Below, in pieces: positions 14,700-14,816 of a stretch of DNA of 14,816 nt (within the stretch, counting starts at the first letter, position 1; each line of letters begins with the position of its first letter). Below the pieces are notes generated by a model, which did no database searches, was not told where the DNA came from, and saw nothing but the letters and a program-made list of their open reading frames with translations. Origin of the DNA: Deltaproteobacteria bacterium (GTDB taxonomy: Bacteria; Desulfobacterota; Desulfobacteria; Desulfobacterales; B30-G6); NCBI GenBank assembly GCA_019313725.1, contig JAFDAT010000036.1:1-14816 (forward strand), given 5' to 3'. The translations under genes and the position numbers were made by a program.

Positions 14700-14816
14700 G
14701 GAGGTATTTTTTCAGGTATCGGCCGGTATAAGATTCTGGGATTTCGGCAATCTCTTCCGGGGTGCCGCTCCCGACAACATATCCCCCCGCGTCCCCGCCT
14801 TCCGGCCCTAAATCGA
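14692..14816 (-). CDS. uvrA: excinuclease ABC subunit A, C-terminal fragment
   Basis: The last 40 codons of a minus-strand gene that continues past the right edge. The translation begins DLGPEGGDAGGYVVGSGTPE and ends TGRYLKKYLQK. This is the characteristic UvrA end, in which DLGPEGG follows the second Walker B region and SYTGRYL closes the protein. UvrA is the damage-recognition ATPase of nucleotide excision repair. The stop codon TAA (14692-14694 on the plus strand) lies inside the terminator's T-run, so the hairpin begins right behind the last codons. Convergent with atpE. Confidence 0.9.
   Translation of the reverse strand, partial: DLGPEGGDAGGYVVGSGTPEEIAEIPESYTGRYLKKYLQK

Overview
The window looks like a chromosomal segment of a Gram-negative, probably sulfate-reducing Desulfobacterota (Desulfobacterales-type) bacterium. 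This is inferred from gene content and protein character: ADP-heptose genes for a lipopolysaccharide core, a DUF4416 gene beside a Trm112-like gene, the yicC-remA-gmk block, an NADP-type isocitrate dehydrogenase, and a short F0-only ATP synthase operon. No plasmid, phage, transposase, CRISPR or RNA gene was recognised. Almost everything is housekeeping or envelope biosynthesis.

Layout. (1) 1-2511, plus strand: the C-terminal tail of a probable polysaccharide deacetylase, then two tandem GT-B family 4 glycosyltransferases, probably a lipopolysaccharide core or surface-glycan cluster. (2) 2598-5595, minus strand: the operon hldD-gmhA-hldE, which makes ADP-L-glycero-D-manno-heptose. Both internal junctions are TTGA overlaps, so gmhA and hldE both start with TTG. 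The phosphatase gmhB is not in the window. The convergent junction with the glycosyltransferases carries a degenerate GTAG...CTAC palindromic repeat. (3) 5811-8277, plus strand: Trm112-like, DUF4416, yicC, remA and gmk, a tightly packed operon with GTGA and ATGA overlaps. A good sigma-70-like promoter lies about 100 bases upstream. (4) 8384-12784, plus strand: rlmB, icd, comF, pgeF and pyrK, the last four almost without gaps. (5) 12936-14645, plus strand: atpZ, atpI, atpB and atpE, the membrane sector of an F-type ATP synthase, closed by a strong bidirectional terminator. The last codons of a convergent uvrA lie on the minus strand at the right edge.

The most interesting material lies between or inside ordinary genes. 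An intergenic double-hairpin element occurs twice (8335-8380 and 12796-12841). The copies align without gaps over 46 bases, and all eight stem differences fall in paired columns. A different 30-base repeat occurs at 5628-5657 and 9117-9146. Inside pyrK a run of 17 T's (12315-12331) keeps the frame but replaces with phenylalanines the residues where PyrK proteins normally have the first glycines of the GGGIG loop. Several stop codons (second glycosyltransferase, gmk, rlmB, uvrA) lie inside repeats or the terminator.

Limits: names rest on recognition of family motifs in the translations, not on database searches. Start codons are judged by Shine-Dalgarno spacing and overlap with the preceding gene. 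Hairpins were paired by eye.
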